Under the pieces are notes generated by a model. That model was not told the origin of the DNA. It worked only from the letters and a program-made list of their open reading frames with translations, and ran no database searches. DNA of 64,000 nucleotides from CALWZE01 sp036644375 (lineage in GTDB: Bacteria; Bacillota; Clostridia; Oscillospirales; Ruminococcaceae): the NCBI GenBank assembly GCA_036644375.1, contig JAVXQD010000002.1, positions 58,133-122,132 of the forward strand, written 5' to 3'. A program made the translations under genes and the position numbers. How positions within the stretch are numbered: the stretch's first letter is position 1; the number at the start of each line of letters is the position of its first letter. This document shows, piece after piece, positions 52,185 to 61,218 of the stretch.

Positions 52185-53465
52185 TTACGGGTTTCTTGTA
52201 TCTATAATGGGGATATACTGCGGGTTCGAGTTCCAGTAATCCTCAATTTTAATCAATAAGCCGACATAGTCTTTCATCGTTTCTTCGACAGTGCCTCCAT
52301 CGGGGCCCATTCTCTGCACGGTAAGCATCTCGGACGCGCCGAGAACATAATAATATTCTGAATTGGCTGCCATAATTCTTGCGAATTCCATGCCGAATGG
52401 ACCGTCGTACGACAAGCCGAACTCTTTGAGTTCCGCTGTTGTGAGGTCAATCGAAATGCATCTGAACGGTCCGCCGCCGCCATTATAAAACGAAAGCATC
52501 AATCGTCCGTCATGAATCTCATTATCAAAAGCCAGTCCTGCACCGATGCCGTCATAATAGGACGATAAATCAGCCAAAACTCTTTCTTCGCCGGTCAGCA
52601 AATCAAACGCCTTTAACACATTTTCGGTATCTTCGGCATAATAGATAATGTTTTCGGAAGCTATGCGTTCCGTTTTTCGCATATCATAAACAAAAGCATG
52701 CTCACCGAATTCCTTTTTTTCAATATCATAAAGAGCCGTCTGCCACAATCCCTCTGTGGGGCTTGCCGCCTGAATCAATAGAAAGTTTTTATAGGTGCCG
52801 ACAATAAAGGCAAACGACTGCTTTGATATTTCGGCAACCTTTTCCACCGACATTTTGTTAAAATCGGCAGCGTACAGCGCAACCGCCGCATTGGTTTCCT
52901 GCATAGAGTTGTAATCGTCTGCGAGATAGTAAAGCACGCCGCCTTTTGAAGCAACGGCACTGCCGCCGCGCACCTCGGTCATTTCGGAAACAACAAGCTC
53001 TTTGCGGTTCGTTCCGGTCAAGTCGGCTTGGACAAATTTCGGCGGGGTGTTTGTGGCCGTTTGCCAAGAATAATAGATATATAAATATTCACCGTCTGTC
53101 ATGGTGAAACACCCGTTGTTTTGCCCGAGCCACCCGGGGTTTGCTTCATCAAAGGTTACGTCCAATTGATTTGATAAGTAAATACGCTTTGCCGTAGAAA
53201 AATCAATATACTCAAGATGTGAAGCTTCGCCGCTATCATCACGCTCTGCAATATAAATGCCATCTTCTGTGGCGGCATACCCTCCCAAGCCATTGTGGCG
53301 AGTTATAAGCTTTAAATCGCCCGTAGGCTGCGGAGTATCTTCGGCATTTTCCTGAACTGCATCAGGCTCGTCGGGGCTTATCGGTGACTCGTTTTTGTTG
53401 CAGCCCGTTAAGAGCAGAATAGACAGCAAAATGAAAGCTGCGGTGATAGCATATGTTTTTTTCAT
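52185..53465 (-). CDS. Lipoprotein of unknown function, possibly beta-propeller
   Basis: The 426-residue protein starts at 53465 (AGAAAGGAA ribosome site) with a lipoprotein signal (lipobox LLTGC, Cys at about 21), then an acidic linker. Repeated units with YIAERDD, GEYLYIYYS, GVLYYLADD and NIIYYAED patterns suggest a propeller of the DUF5050 kind. I do not recognise a specific family. It opens a three-gene operon with the ABC ATPase and double permease, so it may bind a ligand or assist the transporter outside the cell. Confidence 0.65.
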   Translation of the reverse strand: MKKTYAITAAFILLSILLLTGCNKNESPISPDEPDAVQENAEDTPQPTGDLKLITRHNGLGGYAATEDGIYIAERDDSGEASHLEYIDFSTAKRIYLSNQLDVTFDEANPGWLGQNNGCFTMTDGEYLYIYYSWQTATNTPPKFVQADLTGTNRKELVVSEMTEVRGGSAVASKGGVLYYLADDYNSMQETNAAVALYAADFNKMSVEKVAEISKQSFAFIVGTYKNFLLIQAASPTEGLWQTALYDIEKKEFGEHAFVYDMRKTERIASENIIYYAEDTENVLKAFDLLTGEERVLADLSSYYDGIGAGLAFDNEIHDGRLMLSFYNGGGGPFRCISIDLTTAELKEFGLSYDGPFGMEFARIMAANSEYYYVLGASEMLTVQRMGPDGGTVEETMKDYVGLLIKIEDYWNSNPQYIPIIDTRNP

Positions 53466-53848
53466 TTTTATTTCCTTTCTATAGCGATACGGATGCATTT
53501 AATCATCCCGTATCGCAAACAAACCTGTTTATCAAATATCGTCAGTAAAGCGCAGTTCCGGTACTGCTTGCATAAGTACTGAGCATAATAAGCTGTTCTC
53601 CTGCGAAATAAAATCAACCCCATTAAATGGAAATAATATAATTCCAATGAGGTCATAACGCATTGGCAATATTTTTTACAATGATAACCTCCTCCTATTA
53701 CGGCTCGAACACTCTAAAAAGCAAACCAATATATAACCGTTTTTCTAAGCGAATAATAGCACTTTGTGTACATATTTGTCAATGCTATATATTGATTTTA
53801 TGGAAATTGTAGTATAAAATAAAGACACGATAACTTGGGGGAATAAAC
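53466..53848. other. Divergent intergenic region, lipoprotein/PadR
   Basis: This AT-rich 383-base gap separates two divergent transcripts. It holds a minor inverted repeat near 53564-53582 (AGTAC...GTACT) and another around 53627-53645 (TGGAA...TTCCA). On the plus strand TTGATT and TATAAA (53791-53817) could be a promoter, but the spacing is 15. No gene is seen. The PadR protein would plausibly bind here. Confidence 0.4.
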
Positions 53849-54202
53849 ATAAACGACAAAACTGAAAATACCGGTCATTCGTTTGACGCATATTTTAAAC
53901 GAGCCTTAAGTCCCGCCGTTGTTCTCGAGCTGATAAGCAAGCAGCCGAAATACGTTTATGAAATCTCTTCGGAAATGAATGAACGCAGCAATGGCAGATT
54001 TAAAGTTTCTGTTTTATATCCTGTTCTATACCGATTAGAAGAGCAGGGTTATGTTAAGGTTGCCCGAACGGAAATTGTCAACAACCGAGCTCGCAGTTAT
54101 TACCGGATAACAGACGAGGGCTTAGATTACTTGAACAAAACCAAAGCAGAGTTTTGCTCAATGGTCGAGGTTGTAAAAGAACTGTTAGACGAGGATATTT
54201 AA
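53849..54202 (+). CDS. PadR-family transcriptional regulator with apparent AUA start
   Basis: The reading frame gives a 117-residue PadR-type winged-helix repressor: ALSPAVVLELISKQPKYVYEIS (helix 1-2), RFKVSVLYPVLYRLEEQGYVKV (recognition helix and wing) and YRITDEGLDYLNK. No ATG, GTG or TTG is in frame between the upstream stop (53831) and the middle of the DNA-binding domain. An ATA at 53849 lies seven bases after GGGGG and gives the normal N-terminal length. The first ATG (53975) would delete the first helices. Next to it are two small membrane proteins, a common PadR arrangement. Confidence 0.7.
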   Translation: MNDKTENTGHSFDAYFKRALSPAVVLELISKQPKYVYEISSEMNERSNGRFKVSVLYPVLYRLEEQGYVKVARTEIVNNRARSYYRITDEGLDYLNKTKAEFCSMVEVVKELLDEDI

Positions 54203-54204
54203 AA

Positions 54205-54576
54205 ATGAAATTTAAGAAAACTTCGGCGACAGATACATACTTAAACGCCATAAAAAAGAATTTAACCTGTTCTCGCATGACCCGAAAAAAGCTTTTATCA
54301 GGGCTGCGTCAAGAAATTTTTGAGCGGAACGCCGAAAATGACCCGAGCAGCATATTGGGCTCTCCCGAAAGCGTTGCAGCCGAGCTGCAAAAAAGCGTGG
54401 CGGATTCTGAGGTTCGATACATAAAAAATCGAAATAGAGCTTTGTTCATCGCCGGTGCGGTCATTGCCGTGGCTGCTTTGGTTGTGCTTGCAATCTATCT
54501 TATAATTGTCATCAGAGCGCAGCCTGTAAGAGTAGTGGAATACATTCATGATGTAAAGGATTACTCGATCGATTAA
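54205..54576 (+). CDS. Small one-TM protein, DUF6120-like, copy 1
   Basis: This 123-residue protein has a cytoplasmic domain with YLNAIKKNLTCSRMTRKKLLSGLRQEIFE, one membrane helix (about 80-105) and a short outer tail. It is a clear paralogue of the next gene: both share YL...KK/RLLxC...KK(L/Q)LLSGLRQE and a SPxxxAAELQ motif. Such proteins sit behind PadR-type regulators in many Firmicutes; I believe they belong to DUF6120. The function is unknown. It starts two bases after the PadR stop. Confidence 0.65.
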   Translation: MKFKKTSATDTYLNAIKKNLTCSRMTRKKLLSGLRQEIFERNAENDPSSILGSPESVAAELQKSVADSEVRYIKNRNRALFIAGAVIAVAALVVLAIYLIIVIRAQPVRVVEYIHDVKDYSID

Positions 54577-54625
54577 CGCAGAACAGGTTTTATAAAACAT
54601 TCAATTTTTTCGGAGGATAAGCATT

Positions 54626-55075
54626 TTGAAATCTGCCGACGTATTAAGCGTGAATGAGTATTTGAAACGTGTAAAAAGGCTCTTAATATGCCCCGATAAA
54701 ACTAAAAAACAACTTTTATCGGGGCTGCGCCAAGAGCTTCTTGAACAATGCGATAAAGACAACTCGCATGTGCCGGTCGGTTTTGCCTCTCCACAAGAAA
54801 CGGCCGCTGAATTGCAGGAAAATGTTTCCGAAAGCGAAATAGCAATGTTAAAAAAGCGAAGAAAGAAGCTGTTCGTTTTTACAGCCCTTTTAGCCGGTAT
54901 TTTGTTTATTTTTATGCTTGTCTATCTCGTTATCCTCATGAATGACCACGAAGTCGTTGTAACCGAACGCATACACGGGTATGTTACCACAACAGCCGGT
55001 GAACACGGGGGGCGGCAGACTGTTACAGATTATTTGATTTCGTCTTTCGGCAATTACCAAATGACTGCAAAATAG
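54626..55075 (+). CDS. Small one-TM protein, DUF6120-like, copy 2
   Basis: This 149-residue paralogue of the preceding gene has the same KKQLLSGLRQELLE segment, an ETAAELQENVSESE stretch, a membrane helix (about 86-110) and a longer outer tail. The start is TTG, six bases after CGGAGGATAAGC. It is the last gene of the PadR transcript. Tandem duplication with a diverged outer domain suggests two subunits of one membrane complex. Confidence 0.65.
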   Translation: MKSADVLSVNEYLKRVKRLLICPDKTKKQLLSGLRQELLEQCDKDNSHVPVGFASPQETAAELQENVSESEIAMLKKRRKKLFVFTALLAGILFIFMLVYLVILMNDHEVVVTERIHGYVTTTAGEHGGRQTVTDYLISSFGNYQMTAK

Positions 55076-55170
55076 CTCAATATGCAAATTGTGTTTTTTT
55101 GAGCATACCATAATGTCATTTAAAAATGGCATTTGTCGCACGAACAACGTAAAACGGAGCACGAACAACA

Positions 55171-55194
55171 AAAAAGATGCCCAAGGCATCTTTT
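55171..55194. terminator. Bidirectional terminator between convergent genes
   Basis: AAAAGATGCC (55172-55181) pairs with GGCATCTTTT (55185-55194) around CAA. It ends both the PadR operon and the minus-strand kinase genes. Confidence 0.85.
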
Positions 55195-55203
55195 GATGTA
55201 AGT

Positions 55204-56565
55204 TTATACTGTGTGTATTTTTGCGCCATTTGATTCAGCATACTCTTTCATGCCCTCGCTATTCCATAATAGGGCAGGTTTTGTGCAGACACTTTTAATA
55301 GGTAAAAGAAGCTTCACGGAAAAAGTCCCATTACCGGGTCTGAAACAATATATACCTTGGTATTTATCAATTAATTGCTTGATGCGTTTAATCCCAATAC
55401 CATGATCCAACCCCGATTTTGTTGTGGGAAGATTGTCATCAACCGGGAGGGATGCATTTTCACAATAGATTAATCCAAAATGGTCGTGCGCCATAATTTC
55501 CAAATGGATATATCGCTTTGGTATTTGCACCTTAAGATTTGCCTCAATGGCATTATCAAGTACGTTTCCTATTATTGAACAAAGCTCTGCATCACTGATA
55601 CATGCAAACTCCGGAATAGATATATCCAAATCGACTGCGATACTGACTTTCGTTGCATATGATAATTTGGAATTAAGAACAGCATCAACTATAGCATTCC
55701 CGGTGACAACAATATGAGAATCGCAGATGATGTCTGTGTTCAAATCGGAAATATAATCAATCACATTTTGAGCTCCCGATTCTTTGGCAAGACTTATTAT
55801 GGAGGTCAAATGATTATGTATATCATGTTTCCAAATACGAAGCTTTTCAGATGATTCGAAGATTTGTTTGTATTGTGCATCTTCTAATTCTGCTTTTTGA
55901 AGCTCAAGTTCCTTTTCCCTCAACATATCACGCTGTAAGGACAGCGATCGAAATAAACAGAAAATAATTAAATTCACAACACATATAAGAATGCAGTTCC
56001 ATATAATTTGTTTTCCGCCAATTCCGCCGGTATAAAAATCCTTGATTAAAAACGACATAGCGAGGCAACTGATTATCGGACAAAGGCAAAGCAATATGGT
56101 CTGTGAATTAGTAAGACCGGCAGAGAAAAATTTATGTTTTGAAATAATTATAATTATACATACGATTATAAATCGTGAAAAAATCATATTGAATAATCTC
56201 AAAGATCCGGGAGCGATAAAATCACTTGGAGTTGTGTTGCCGACAAGAGCGCTTACCAGAGCATTTTGGCATATATCAACTCCAAAAAATACCAGCTGGC
56301 AAAATAGCGTCCAAAAAACTTTTTGGGGAATAGTGCCCTTAACAAAAAACAGCAGGTAGAAAAACAGGGTCAAGGTCAAAATAAAGAAAGAACCTAACAT
56401 GTCGCAGTATGCACCGGATATCGAACAAATACCGGCTAAAAAAATAACAGAAACAATATAAATCCAAATTGTTTTCTTTTTTAAAGGCAAATATGAGGTC
56501 AGAAAGAAAACTATCAATACACAATCAAGAATAGTTACAGCCAATTCCCATATTTTCCACCACAT
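55204..56565 (-). CDS. AgrC-like sensor histidine kinase, GHKL domain (copy 1)
   Basis: This 453-residue kinase has six or so N-terminal helices (about 5-205), a coiled-coil linker, the HDIHNHL phosphoacceptor-type motif (His near 246) and a C-terminal GHKL ATPase domain (about 320-430) with NVLDNAIEAN (N-box) and HGIGIKRI. AgrC-type kinases sense autoinducing peptides. Its gene lies 5 bases behind its response regulator. No agrB or agrD was found in the window. Confidence 0.88.
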   Translation of the reverse strand: MWWKIWELAVTILDCVLIVFFLTSYLPLKKKTIWIYIVSVIFLAGICSISGAYCDMLGSFFILTLTLFFYLLFFVKGTIPQKVFWTLFCQLVFFGVDICQNALVSALVGNTTPSDFIAPGSLRLFNMIFSRFIIVCIIIIISKHKFFSAGLTNSQTILLCLCPIISCLAMSFLIKDFYTGGIGGKQIIWNCILICVVNLIIFCLFRSLSLQRDMLREKELELQKAELEDAQYKQIFESSEKLRIWKHDIHNHLTSIISLAKESGAQNVIDYISDLNTDIICDSHIVVTGNAIVDAVLNSKLSYATKVSIAVDLDISIPEFACISDAELCSIIGNVLDNAIEANLKVQIPKRYIHLEIMAHDHFGLIYCENASLPVDDNLPTTKSGLDHGIGIKRIKQLIDKYQGIYCFRPGNGTFSVKLLLPIKSVCTKPALLWNSEGMKEYAESNGAKIHTV

Positions 56566-56570
56566 GCATA

Positions 56571-57293
56571 TTATCCTTTCACATACGACATGAGAGTATC
56601 TTTGACTTCTTGAATATATGACCTGCCGATTGGAACAACATAATCGTTTGTCATACCTAATTCTAAGGCATCAAATCGAACAATATGTGCCATGTTGATA
56701 TAAAATCCACGATGGCACCTTAAAAAAGGCGGGACAGGTAATTTGTTTTGCAGCTCCGCAAAAGATATCGGAAACTCCTGTAAGCCACCGCCGGTTACAA
56801 CGGTACATGAATGTCCGCGTGCTTCTACATAGATGATATCATCGGAAGCTATGAGAAATTTGTTTTGCTTATTCCAAAAGACGATTTTTGAAGGTTTTGT
56901 ACAATTCAGGTTACGCACGACTTTGTTGAGCAAGGCGGAAATTTGCTGCTGAGCGGTTGGTTTAACTAAATAGGCAACCGCTTGTGCTTCATAACCGTCT
57001 ATGGCGTATTCGGGATGGCTTGTTACATAAGCAATTGCAGGCTTTGATGATACGTCTCTTAGTAAACGCGCAAATGTAATGCCGTCCATTCCGGGCATTT
57101 CCACATCCAGTAAAACCAAATCCGCATCCGCTGCTTTAGAAAGAAATTCATTATTATTTGTAACGCTTTCAGAAATATCTATCTCCACCTTGGCGTCCAA
57201 ATGTGCAGCCCAACAATTGATTTGATTTTTTATTGTATTCGAGGCATGTGGGTTATCATCGGCAATAAAAATTTTCAAAAAGATTTCTGACAT
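56571..57293 (-). CDS. LytTR response regulator, AgrA-like (copy 1)
   Basis: The 240-residue protein has a receiver domain (phosphorylated Asp near 62 in LVLLDVEMPGMDG) and a C-terminal LytTR DNA-binding domain (about 140-240, with FLRCHRGFYINMAHI). It binds DNA direct repeats when phosphorylated by the partner kinase. The gene precedes the kinase gene by five bases. An AGAAAGGATG ribosome site is upstream. Confidence 0.93.
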   Translation of the reverse strand: MSEIFLKIFIADDNPHASNTIKNQINCWAAHLDAKVEIDISESVTNNNEFLSKAADADLVLLDVEMPGMDGITFARLLRDVSSKPAIAYVTSHPEYAIDGYEAQAVAYLVKPTAQQQISALLNKVVRNLNCTKPSKIVFWNKQNKFLIASDDIIYVEARGHSCTVVTGGGLQEFPISFAELQNKLPVPPFLRCHRGFYINMAHIVRFDALELGMTNDYVVPIGRSYIQEVKDTLMSYVKG

Positions 57294-57444
57294 TGCTATT
57301 GTAACATCCTTTCTCTAAGATGTTTTTGTTATTCGTATTTCGTTTTCTGTTGTTATTCTTTTTGATAAGGATAAAATCATGTTTCATCACCCATCTAAAA
57401 ATAGCATCTTGATTTCTTATTGACAATGGATATGTAATAATCAC

Positions 57445-58767
57445 TCAGATTTCTGTTCCCAAATGAGCCGGTTTAAAAATAACAGCGAATTTAAACCAGC
57501 CATCTGAATAATCCATAAAATAGTCGCATTGATGTTTTTTAAAAATAGCATAGATATTTTGAAGCCCATAACCATGCAGCAAATCATTGTTTTCAAAAAT
57601 AATCTTATTATCTTTTATTTTAACAGTTTCCTTGCAGGTGTTCTTAACCGAAAGTATGGTCTGTTCACCCTTACCGGACAAATTGACCAGGACACGTTTT
57701 TGTTCTGACTTTGCGCTTGCATTTATGGCATTTTCCAGAATGTTTGACACAAGCACAACGAATTCTTCTATTGAGATTGGGACATCAATCTTTTTGACAA
57801 GGCAAAATTCCATAACCACGCCTTTATCGCGAGCTTGATAATATTTGTTGTTTAAGATAATATTCAAAACCGCGTTGCCCGTTTCAATAATCGTCCCATG
57901 ACTTTCTGAAACGCCATTTAATTTACTCAGATACTCATTCAAGCCGTCCAAATCCTTGTTACTTGAAAATCCATTGATTGCCAAAAGATGATTTTTAAAT
58001 TCGTGCGAAAAACGCCTTTGTAATTTGTACATAGCTTCAATTTCTTCTAAATGAGACTTGGTATTTTGAATTTTGAGCTTTAACAGTTGGTTTTCTGTTT
58101 TTACGATATTATCCTTATCTATTTTTTCAAGTACAAAAACAATCGACAAATTTGCCATTAGCAATAATAGTGCGTCAAACACGAAAATCAAGGACGGATT
58201 ATCTGACTGAACCTCTGTAACCAACAGCAGTACTATTGTAAAAACTGTGCTCAGCGTAAACAGCAAGAAGGCAAGCAGCTGCTTTAATGTTACGCTTACA
58301 CCTGTTCGCTTATATATAAAATATTTCTTTATAAGATACGAAACCGCGAAAGTGACGGAATAGTTTATAAAAGCTCCAAAAATAAAAAAAGAAGGTGACT
58401 CAAAAACTTGAATGTTCGTTTTTTCAAAAATCCTCATCAGCAATATCTGCATCGTGAAGCTTATGCCCAATAAAATAGCATTGGCAAGTACCGCCGCAAA
58501 CAGTTTCATATAATATTTCCCATTGTATATTATCAGAAAGTACACAAACAGGTTTAATATTGAAACTGCAATTTTAAGTATTGGGTTCAGCTGCGCAAAG
58601 TTATAGACAATAAACGAGATTATAAGCCAAAAAGCACCGGCCGACATAAAGGTTATTTTGTTCTTTTTTCTATCAAGAAAAGCGTCAGATATCTGAACAA
58701 AACATATGAGCTCTGCAACAATAACTACCGCAGAAATAATATATTCCAATCCATTAAAATAGCCCAT
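57445..58767 (-). CDS. AgrC-like sensor histidine kinase, GHKL domain (copy 2)
   Basis: The 440-residue kinase has an N-terminal membrane domain of about six helices (5-200), a long coiled coil (205-250), FSHEFKNHL with His near 255, and a GHKL ATPase domain with NILENAINAS and GYGLQNI. The ATG at 58767 is preferred (AAGGTGAT six bases upstream); a GTG three codons before lies in that site. It belongs with the response regulator just upstream. Confidence 0.88.
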   Translation of the reverse strand: MGYFNGLEYIISAVVIVAELICFVQISDAFLDRKKNKITFMSAGAFWLIISFIVYNFAQLNPILKIAVSILNLFVYFLIIYNGKYYMKLFAAVLANAILLGISFTMQILLMRIFEKTNIQVFESPSFFIFGAFINYSVTFAVSYLIKKYFIYKRTGVSVTLKQLLAFLLFTLSTVFTIVLLLVTEVQSDNPSLIFVFDALLLLMANLSIVFVLEKIDKDNIVKTENQLLKLKIQNTKSHLEEIEAMYKLQRRFSHEFKNHLLAINGFSSNKDLDGLNEYLSKLNGVSESHGTIIETGNAVLNIILNNKYYQARDKGVVMEFCLVKKIDVPISIEEFVVLVSNILENAINASAKSEQKRVLVNLSGKGEQTILSVKNTCKETVKIKDNKIIFENNDLLHGYGLQNIYAIFKKHQCDYFMDYSDGWFKFAVIFKPAHLGTEI

Positions 58768-58867
58768 AAAAATCACCTTCTATCCTACTGATGTTTGTAT
58801 TTTAACACCTAAATGAAATTAGTCTGCATTTATGTAAAAAATACCGAAATATTTGTTCCAAAACGAT

Positions 58868-59581
58868 TCAAACGCTGTAAAACACAAAGCTTTTGTATAC
58901 TTCGTTATAGTTTGCTTGGCTGACGCTCAGAACTTCTCCATTTGTTAACTTCACTCCGGTTCGAGCAATGGATTCGATATACTGAACGTTGACAAGGAAG
59001 CTCTTATGTATCCTCAAAAAACCCTTAAAACCAATTTCATTTTCCAAATCGCATATTTTGTTGTAATAAGAAAGTTCAGGGCGCTTATCATTAACGAAGT
59101 GGATGCACAAGAGCCTCTTACGACTTTCAATATACAAGATATCCTCAAGAAGAATTGATTCTGTCACCATTCCGGTTTTAACTTTTATGGTTCTTTTTCT
59201 CTCGTCCATTTTAGTTACAACGTCGTCGATACACGATGTAATTAAAAAATCGAAATTATCCTTCAAAATATACCGAAAGGCAGATACCTGGTATCCCTTT
59301 GGCGCATATTCAATATAAGACGATACAAAAATAATTATCGGATTTATTTTTCTTTTTGCGATTTCGGCACCAACCTCTATGCCATTGATGTCCATTTCAA
59401 TATCTAAAAATATCACATCGAAAAAAGACAAATCGTTTTCAAGAAAGGCAGCTGCACTATCAAACAATTTTATCTCAACATCAATTTCTTTTTGCTTACA
59501 TACAGTTTCAACCTTACTCTTCGCTTTATCTGAAAAAGCGATGTCGTCATCACAAAATGCTATTTTTATAATTTTACCCAT
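58868..59581 (-). CDS. LytTR response regulator, AgrA-like (copy 2)
   Basis: The 237-residue regulator has a receiver domain with Asp near 60 (DVIFLDIEMD) and a LytTR DNA-binding domain (about 135-237, FLRIHKSFLVNVQYI). It starts the four-gene run RR2-HK2-RR1-HK1. An AAAGGATAACC ribosome site precedes the ATG. Confidence 0.93.
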   Translation of the reverse strand: MGKIIKIAFCDDDIAFSDKAKSKVETVCKQKEIDVEIKLFDSAAAFLENDLSFFDVIFLDIEMDINGIEVGAEIAKRKINPIIIFVSSYIEYAPKGYQVSAFRYILKDNFDFLITSCIDDVVTKMDERKRTIKVKTGMVTESILLEDILYIESRKRLLCIHFVNDKRPELSYYNKICDLENEIGFKGFLRIHKSFLVNVQYIESIARTGVKLTNGEVLSVSQANYNEVYKSFVFYSV

Positions 59582-59933
59582 AAGGTTATCCTTTCAAAAG
59601 CCCTGAACAATTTGCTTTTAAAGCTTAACGCACGACAAGAAAAAGCAAACAAATCACAATGCTGTTCAGAGCTAACTATACCACGACGCAGTCAGTCCAT
59701 TCAAATGAATTCAGAGTATTACTTAAATGACCGAATTTTCACCCTCTTTTGGACCCAATCGGCGGCAGACCATTACCTGATTGAGAGCCGAAAACGGGCA
59801 CTCCGGAAAGGAAAGCTGCGGAGAGCGCGATAAAACAGGGCGGAATCCTATTGGATGCCGCCCTATATAGCACGAACAATTTCGGAATTAAATGTGTCAA
59901 TATCTGAGATATATTCCCATTTCGGAATTTTTA
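59582..59933. other. AT-rich gap upstream of the AAA/DUF4143 gene
   Basis: This stretch carries the divergent control regions of RR2 and the ATPase gene. It holds an AGGGCGG/CCGCCCT hairpin (59837-59864) without a T-run, two copies of ATTTCGGAATT (about 59878 and 59919) and one copy of GCACGAACAA (59870), a decamer that also occurs twice near 55140-55169. A 73-codon ORF at 59612-59833 is not credible. Confidence 0.4.
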
Positions 59934-59969
59934 TTGATAAAGTGTATGTTTTGTACTATAATGGGAATA
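59912..59969 (+). promoter_or_regulatory. Perfect sigma-A promoter inside an inverted repeat
   Basis: TTGATA (59934-59939) and TATAAT (59957-59962) are spaced by 17 bases. Outside them TATTCCCAT (59912-59920) and ATGGGAATA (59961-59969) form a perfect 9-bp inverted repeat overlapping the -10 end, a likely operator. Confidence 0.7.
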
Positions 59970-59990
59970 ATACCTGAGGAGGTGTTTCCT

Positions 59991-61211
59991 ATGGTTGAAA
60001 GAAAAGAATATATGCAGCAGCTACTTGCATGGAAAGACGAACAGGTGATCAAGGTTGTCACCGGCATTCGGCGTTGCGGAAAATCCACTTTGTTAAAGCA
60101 GTATCAGACTTATCTCAAAGAAAAGGGTGTTTTGGAAGAACAAATTGTTGCCGTTAATTTTGAAGAATTGGAATATGAGGAATTACTCGACTACAAAAAG
60201 CTGTATGCCTATATCAAGGAACGGCTTTGCTCGGACAAAACAACCTATATATTTCTTGACGAAATACAAAAGGTGCCCTCCTTTGAGAAGGTTGTTGACA
60301 GCCTCTATGTAAAAGACCATACGGATGTCTATATCACAGGCTCCAATGCCTATATGCTTTCGGGAGATTTGGCAACGCTTCTCACGGGAAGGTATATTGA
60401 AGTTTCTATGCTGCCGCTTTCTTTCCGAGAATACTGCGATATAACAGGCGCCACATCCGAATCAGCCTTTGCGGAATATATGCAAAACGGCGGAATGCCG
60501 TATATTGCGCTTATGGATAGGACCCAGGAAAAAGCGGATGCCTATTTAGAGGGTATTTACAACACCGTAATTGTAAGGGATATCGAAGACCGCCAAACCC
60601 GAAAGGAAAACAATCCTGACAAACGCAAAATCACGGACATAACTTTACTCAAAACAATCGCACGATATCTGGCAAGTGTAGTGGGCAGTCCGGTTTCTGT
60701 TCGCAGCGTTACGGATTATCTTACCTCAAATGGACGAAAAGTTTCGCCCAATACAGTTGATGATTATATGGAAGCCCTTGCGGAATCCTTTATTTTCTAT
60801 CCGGTGGAACGCTTTGATATTGTAGGCAAACAGCTTTTGAAAGCGAATAAGAAATGGTATATGGTTGATTTGGGCTTGCGCAATCATATTCTGCCACGAA
60901 AGAGCTATGACTTGGGCTTCTCTATCGAAAATGTAGTTTACTTTGAACTTCTGCGCCGTGGATATAAGGTAAATATCGGCAAATACGGTGCAGGCGAAGT
61001 GGATTTCGTTGCTCAAAAACAGGGAACTCTCGTTTATTATCAGGTTACTGCAGATATGACAGCACAGGAGACCTTTGCACGCGAAATGAAACCGCTGAAA
61101 AATATTCGCGATAATTATGAGAAAATTGTGCTGACTCTCGATCGTTTTTCACTTGGAAATTTCGACGGAATACAGGTGCTGAATGTTGTGGACTGGTTAA
61201 ACGGATGTTGA
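59991..61211 (+). CDS. AAA_14/DUF4143 ATPase
   Basis: This 406-residue protein has an N-terminal P-loop (GIRRCGKST at 25-33) and Walker B (YIFLDEIQKV near 100), and a TGSNAYMLSG motif. A C-terminal DUF4143 domain follows with the restriction-endonuclease-like stretch ENVVYFELLRRGYKVNIGKYGAGEVDFVAQK. This common prokaryotic family is of unknown function, often in accessory regions and many copies. AGGAGGTG precedes the ATG at 59991; in-frame codons upstream overlap the promoter. It is transcribed alone. Confidence 0.9.
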   Translation: MVERKEYMQQLLAWKDEQVIKVVTGIRRCGKSTLLKQYQTYLKEKGVLEEQIVAVNFEELEYEELLDYKKLYAYIKERLCSDKTTYIFLDEIQKVPSFEKVVDSLYVKDHTDVYITGSNAYMLSGDLATLLTGRYIEVSMLPLSFREYCDITGATSESAFAEYMQNGGMPYIALMDRTQEKADAYLEGIYNTVIVRDIEDRQTRKENNPDKRKITDITLLKTIARYLASVVGSPVSVRSVTDYLTSNGRKVSPNTVDDYMEALAESFIFYPVERFDIVGKQLLKANKKWYMVDLGLRNHILPRKSYDLGFSIENVVYFELLRRGYKVNIGKYGAGEVDFVAQKQGTLVYYQVTADMTAQETFAREMKPLKNIRDNYEKIVLTLDRFSLGNFDGIQVLNVVDWLNGC

Positions 61212-61218
61212 GCGAACA

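Noticed and set aside
57256..57444. Possible AgrD-like peptide between the two kinase pairs
   Set aside because: The 62-codon frame overlaps the response regulator start and lacks an amphipathic leader or a Cys-containing signal with an acidic tail.
59612..59833. Plus-strand ORF of 73 codons
   Set aside because: No ribosome site, no recognisable domain, and very Arg/Lys-rich end; it lies in a regulatory gap.
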